DNA of 64,000 bases, taken from assembly GCF_001691565.1 (NCBI RefSeq), contig NZ_MAYO01000003.1:806001-870000 (forward strand), written 5' to 3'. How positions within the stretch are numbered: position 1 is the first letter of the stretch; each line of letters starts with the position of its first letter. The stretch comes from Microbacterium oleivorans. GTDB taxonomy: Bacteria > Actinomycetota > Actinomycetes > Actinomycetales > Microbacteriaceae. Under the pieces are notes generated by a model. The model saw only the letters and a program-made list of their open reading frames with translations. It was not told the DNA's origin and did no database searches. This document shows positions 61,309 through 64,000 of the stretch, in pieces. The position numbers and the translations under genes were made by a program.

Positions 61309-62685
61309 GTGCCGAGCGCTGCGAACCACCCTCACGAGTGCACCGTCTTCTTCCTGCCGGGATTGGGACTGGATGCCGCTTCCGTCGGCGCCATTGCGGC
61401 GGCGGCCGATCCGCGACTCCGTGTCGTCGGCATCGACCTGCTCGATCGGGGGCGCGCGGCGTCCGTCGACGACCTCGCCGACACGGCGCTCGAGCGGATC
61501 GCGGCGGAGGCCGACGGCGGTCCCTTCCTCGTCTGCGGCCACAGTCTCGGCGGCAAAGTCGCCGCTCGTGTCATGGCGCGCGTGCTGGCCGGCACCGAGC
61601 GGGTCTTCGGCCTTGCGGGCGCCGTGCTGCTCGCCCCCTCTCCTCCGACGCCCGAACCGATGCCCGACGACAAGCGCGCAGAGATGCTGGCGACCGCGCA
61701 GGGCGAGCACCTGTCGCGGGAGGATGCCGCGGCCTTCGTCGCGGCGAACGTCGCCGCCCCGCTTCCCGCCGACGTGCGGGACGCGGCGATCGATGCCGTC
61801 GTGCGGCAGCCGGCGTCCGCCTGGCGCGAGTGGCTCACCGCGGGCAGCCTCGAGGACGCGACGTCGCTCGTGGGTGTGCTCGATCTTCCCGTCGTGGTGC
61901 TGGCGGGCGACGCCGACGAGGCGCTCGGCGCCGACGCGCAGCCCGACCTGATCGCCGATGTCTATCCCCGCGCCCGCGTCAAGCGGATGCCGGGTGTCGG
62001 CCACCTGCTGCCCTACGAGGCCCCCGAGCGGGTCGCCGCTGTGCTCGCCGAGACGTGGGATGCGATCCGCACGGCGGCTCCGGTGGTGCCGGCGGAGTGG
62101 GGGCGCGTCATCGCGTCGTCGCGCGTCGACGTCGCCGTGCGGCGCACGCTCGCGCACCGCGCGATCGCGGACGACCGGGACCGCGCTCCCCGTTCGCTGA
62201 ACCGTGGGCAGGTCGAGACGCTCCGTGCGCTCGCGGCGCTGCTCGTGCCGCAGGGCGACGGGGCGACGATCGATCTCGCGACGCGCATCGACGACATGCT
62301 CGCCGAGGGCGGCACCGACGGGTGGCGTCCGCTGGGCTCCCCTGCCGACCCGATCGCCTACGCGCGCGGACTGGACGCGATCGCGGCGGTGTGGCCGAGC
62401 GAGGTCGCCGAGCAGCGCAACCTAGTCGTGACCCTGATCACCGACGGCATCGACGCCGACGGAGTCGGTGCCGACGGCATCCGCTCGTGGTTCGAGGATG
62501 CCCGCAACGACCTGCTGCGCATGTGGCTGGCGCATCCGGCGTCGCTCGCGCGCATCGGATTCGACGGCTTCGCGGTCGGGGGCACGGCGCCGCAGCCGGC
62601 GGGGTGGGCGACCATCGCGGCCGGCGAACGAGAGACATGGGAGCCGAGCGAGCTCGGCCAGACAGTGGTGGAGGATGCCGCGTGA
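61309..62685 (+). CDS. Alpha/beta-hydrolase fused to a dehydrogenase subunit-3-like domain
   Basis: The 458-residue protein starts with an alpha/beta-hydrolase domain (1-255): FFLPGLGLDAAS, nucleophile elbow CGHSLGG, acid region VVVLAGDADEALG and His in MPGVGHLLPYEAPE. Residues about 285-458 (NRGQVETLRALAALLVPQGD, YARGLDAIAAVWPS) resemble the gluconate 2-dehydrogenase subunit 3 family. The next gene, overlapping by GTGA, encodes a GMC oxidoreductase, the usual partner of subunit 3. The substrate is unknown; lactone hydrolysis coupled to sugar or alcohol oxidation is one inference. Confidence 0.8.
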   Translation: MPSAANHPHECTVFFLPGLGLDAASVGAIAAAADPRLRVVGIDLLDRGRAASVDDLADTALERIAAEADGGPFLVCGHSLGGKVAARVMARVLAGTERVFGLAGAVLLAPSPPTPEPMPDDKRAEMLATAQGEHLSREDAAAFVAANVAAPLPADVRDAAIDAVVRQPASAWREWLTAGSLEDATSLVGVLDLPVVVLAGDADEALGADAQPDLIADVYPRARVKRMPGVGHLLPYEAPERVAAVLAETWDAIRTAAPVVPAEWGRVIASSRVDVAVRRTLAHRAIADDRDRAPRSLNRGQVETLRALAALLVPQGDGATIDLATRIDDMLAEGGTDGWRPLGSPADPIAYARGLDAIAAVWPSEVAEQRNLVVTLITDGIDADGVGADGIRSWFEDARNDLLRMWLAHPASLARIGFDGFAVGGTAPQPAGWATIAAGERETWEPSELGQTVVEDAA

Positions 62686-64000
62686 CCGGCGATCATCGCC
62701 GGGTGACTGATCACCCGGGCATGCAGAGGTTCGATCTGGACGAGGTCGTCGACGTCGTCGTGGTGGGGACGGGTGCCGGTGGCGCTCCCCTGCTCGCGCG
62801 GCTCGCCGAGGCAGGGCTCCGGGTCGTCGCGCTCGAGGCGGGCCCGGACTTCGCGCCGAGCGAGTTCACCCCCGACGAACTCGAGTCCACGAAGATCAAC
62901 TGGATGTCGGAGCGCCTGAGCGGCGGAGACGACCCGACCGCCTTCGGGCCGAACAACAGCGGCTACGGGGTCGGCGGCAGCACGCTGCACTGGGGCGCGT
63001 TCACTCCGCGTCCCGATGCGCGTGACCTGCGCCTGCGCACCGACACGGGTCAGGGCCGCGACTGGCCCATCGACCATGCCGAGCTGATCCGCTACATCGA
63101 GCGCGTCGAGTCCGACATCGGCGTCAGCGGTCCGGCGCACTACCCGTGGGACCCCTCCCGGTCGTACGCCTACCCGCCCGTGCGGCGGAACGGTTCGTCG
63201 GACGTCATGATCCGAGGGTGCGACGCGCTCGGCATCACCGCGACCGACGGGCCGGCGGCGATCCTCACGCGTGACCGCGACCAGCCGCACTACGGCCTGC
63301 GCCCGGCGACGCTCGACAACGGCGACATCCACCAGGGCGACCGCTTCGGCGCGAAGGCGACGACGGCCAACACCTATCTGCCGGCCGCGGTCGCGGCAGG
63401 TGCCGAGGTCCGGCCCGACGCGTTCGTCCACGGGATCGAACGGGATGCCGCGGGCAAGGTCACGGCCGTCGTGTACCGCTCGCGCGGTGCCGATCACCGG
63501 CAGCGCTGCGGTGCGCTCGTGCTCGCGGCCGGCGGAGTCGAGACACCGCGGCTGCTGCTGCACACCGGGGTCGCCAACGCGAACGGCGTCGTCGGCCGGG
63601 GGTTCATGGCGCACGGCGGCGTGCAGGTGTGGGGCACGTTCGACGAGCCGATCCGCGGCTATCGCGGCTACCCGTCGTCGATCATCAGCGAGGACTTCGT
63701 CCGCCCCGACGACGCCGATTTCGTCGGCGGCTACCTGCTGCAGAGCCTCGGCGTCATGCCGCTGAACTTCGGCACGCAGCTCGTCCGCGGGGCGGGCCTG
63801 TGGGGCGACGACCTCATGTCGGCCATGGGCGAGTACCCCTTCAGCGCCGGTGTCGGCATGAACGGCGAGTGCCTGCCCGACGACCGCAATGCCCTGACTC
63901 TCAGCGACGAACTGGCCGAAGACGGGATGCCGCGGGCCGAGATCACCTTCTCGCAGGGCGACAACGAGCGGGCCATCGACCGGCACGGCGTCGCGGTGAT
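62682..64000 (+). CDS. GMC oxidoreductase, 5' part
   Basis: The gene starts GTG at 62682, overlapping the upstream stop, and runs off the window (439 residues present). It has the FAD motif VVVVGTGAGGAPLLARLAEA, followed by LEAG, then GGSTLHWGAF and DWPIDHAELIRYIERVES, and the second FAD region LVLAAGGVETPRLLL. GMC proteins of this type oxidise sugars, polyols or alcohols, usually with a subunit-3 partner. Confidence 0.9.
   Translation, partial: MTGDHRRVTDHPGMQRFDLDEVVDVVVVGTGAGGAPLLARLAEAGLRVVALEAGPDFAPSEFTPDELESTKINWMSERLSGGDDPTAFGPNNSGYGVGGSTLHWGAFTPRPDARDLRLRTDTGQGRDWPIDHAELIRYIERVESDIGVSGPAHYPWDPSRSYAYPPVRRNGSSDVMIRGCDALGITATDGPAAILTRDRDQPHYGLRPATLDNGDIHQGDRFGAKATTANTYLPAAVAAGAEVRPDAFVHGIERDAAGKVTAVVYRSRGADHRQRCGALVLAAGGVETPRLLLHTGVANANGVVGRGFMAHGGVQVWGTFDEPIRGYRGYPSSIISEDFVRPDDADFVGGYLLQSLGVMPLNFGTQLVRGAGLWGDDLMSAMGEYPFSAGVGMNGECLPDDRNALTLSDELAEDGMPRAEITFSQGDNERAIDRHGVAV

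Overview
The window is high-GC actinobacterial chromosome. The 16S rRNA, gene order and codon usage all point to Microbacteriaceae, most likely Microbacterium or a close relative (inferred by eye, no database search). Most genes are ordinary housekeeping genes packed in tight operons with ATGA or GTGA overlaps. Several genes look leaderless, with a -10 hexamer 6-8 bases before the start codon.

Layout: 1-1620 holds the end of a secreted repeat protein, a decayed coding remnant and tRNA-Pro. 1688-4442 holds a GNAT acetyltransferase, a macrodomain protein, an S4 RNA-binding protein, a DUF2809 membrane protein and a NUDIX-NYN fusion. 4633-11052 (minus) is the classical parA-scpA-scpB-rluB-tyrA-cmk-der operon. 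11142-14426 (minus) is pyrG, an ADP-ribose-type NUDIX hydrolase and xerD. 14498-20954 (minus) is a TPR-like protein with 25 tandem decapeptides, a NagD-like HAD phosphatase, a 54-residue protein, tlyA, nadK and recN. 20985-26516 (minus) is a complete 16S-23S-5S rRNA operon, with guaB upstream. 28476-33961 is a branched-chain amino acid ABC transporter (livHMGF), with the binding protein gene convergent to it. rarD and a CIRCE-controlled groES follow.

The most interesting part is 35803-45915, two convergent operons that together resemble the mycobacterial isoniazid-inducible (ini) locus. The plus-strand operon encodes an ATPase-only Hsp70-like protein, an AAA/LuxR regulator of the IniR/MalT type, a protein with an IniB N-terminal domain, and a small multi-pass membrane protein. 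The minus-strand operon encodes a very long Asp-Asn-Ser repeat protein, then two dynamin-like GTPases resembling IniA and IniC. The IniB-like protein and the repeat protein share a gapless 70-residue module (37 identities), which ties the two halves into one system. I propose a stress-induced membrane-remodelling system; the Hsp70-like protein, membrane protein and repeat protein are parts not present in the textbook iniBAC description.

46115-52705 holds a THUMP-like methyltransferase and the acpS-alr-tsaE-tsaB-rimI-tsaD operon, preceded by a low-molecular-weight phosphatase. The right end carries a CPBP protease, ugd, glmS, a CAP-domain protein, coaA, a secreted GH5 cellulase with a CBM, a short-chain dehydrogenase, an alpha/beta-hydrolase fused to a dehydrogenase subunit-3-like domain, and a GMC oxidoreductase that runs off the window.
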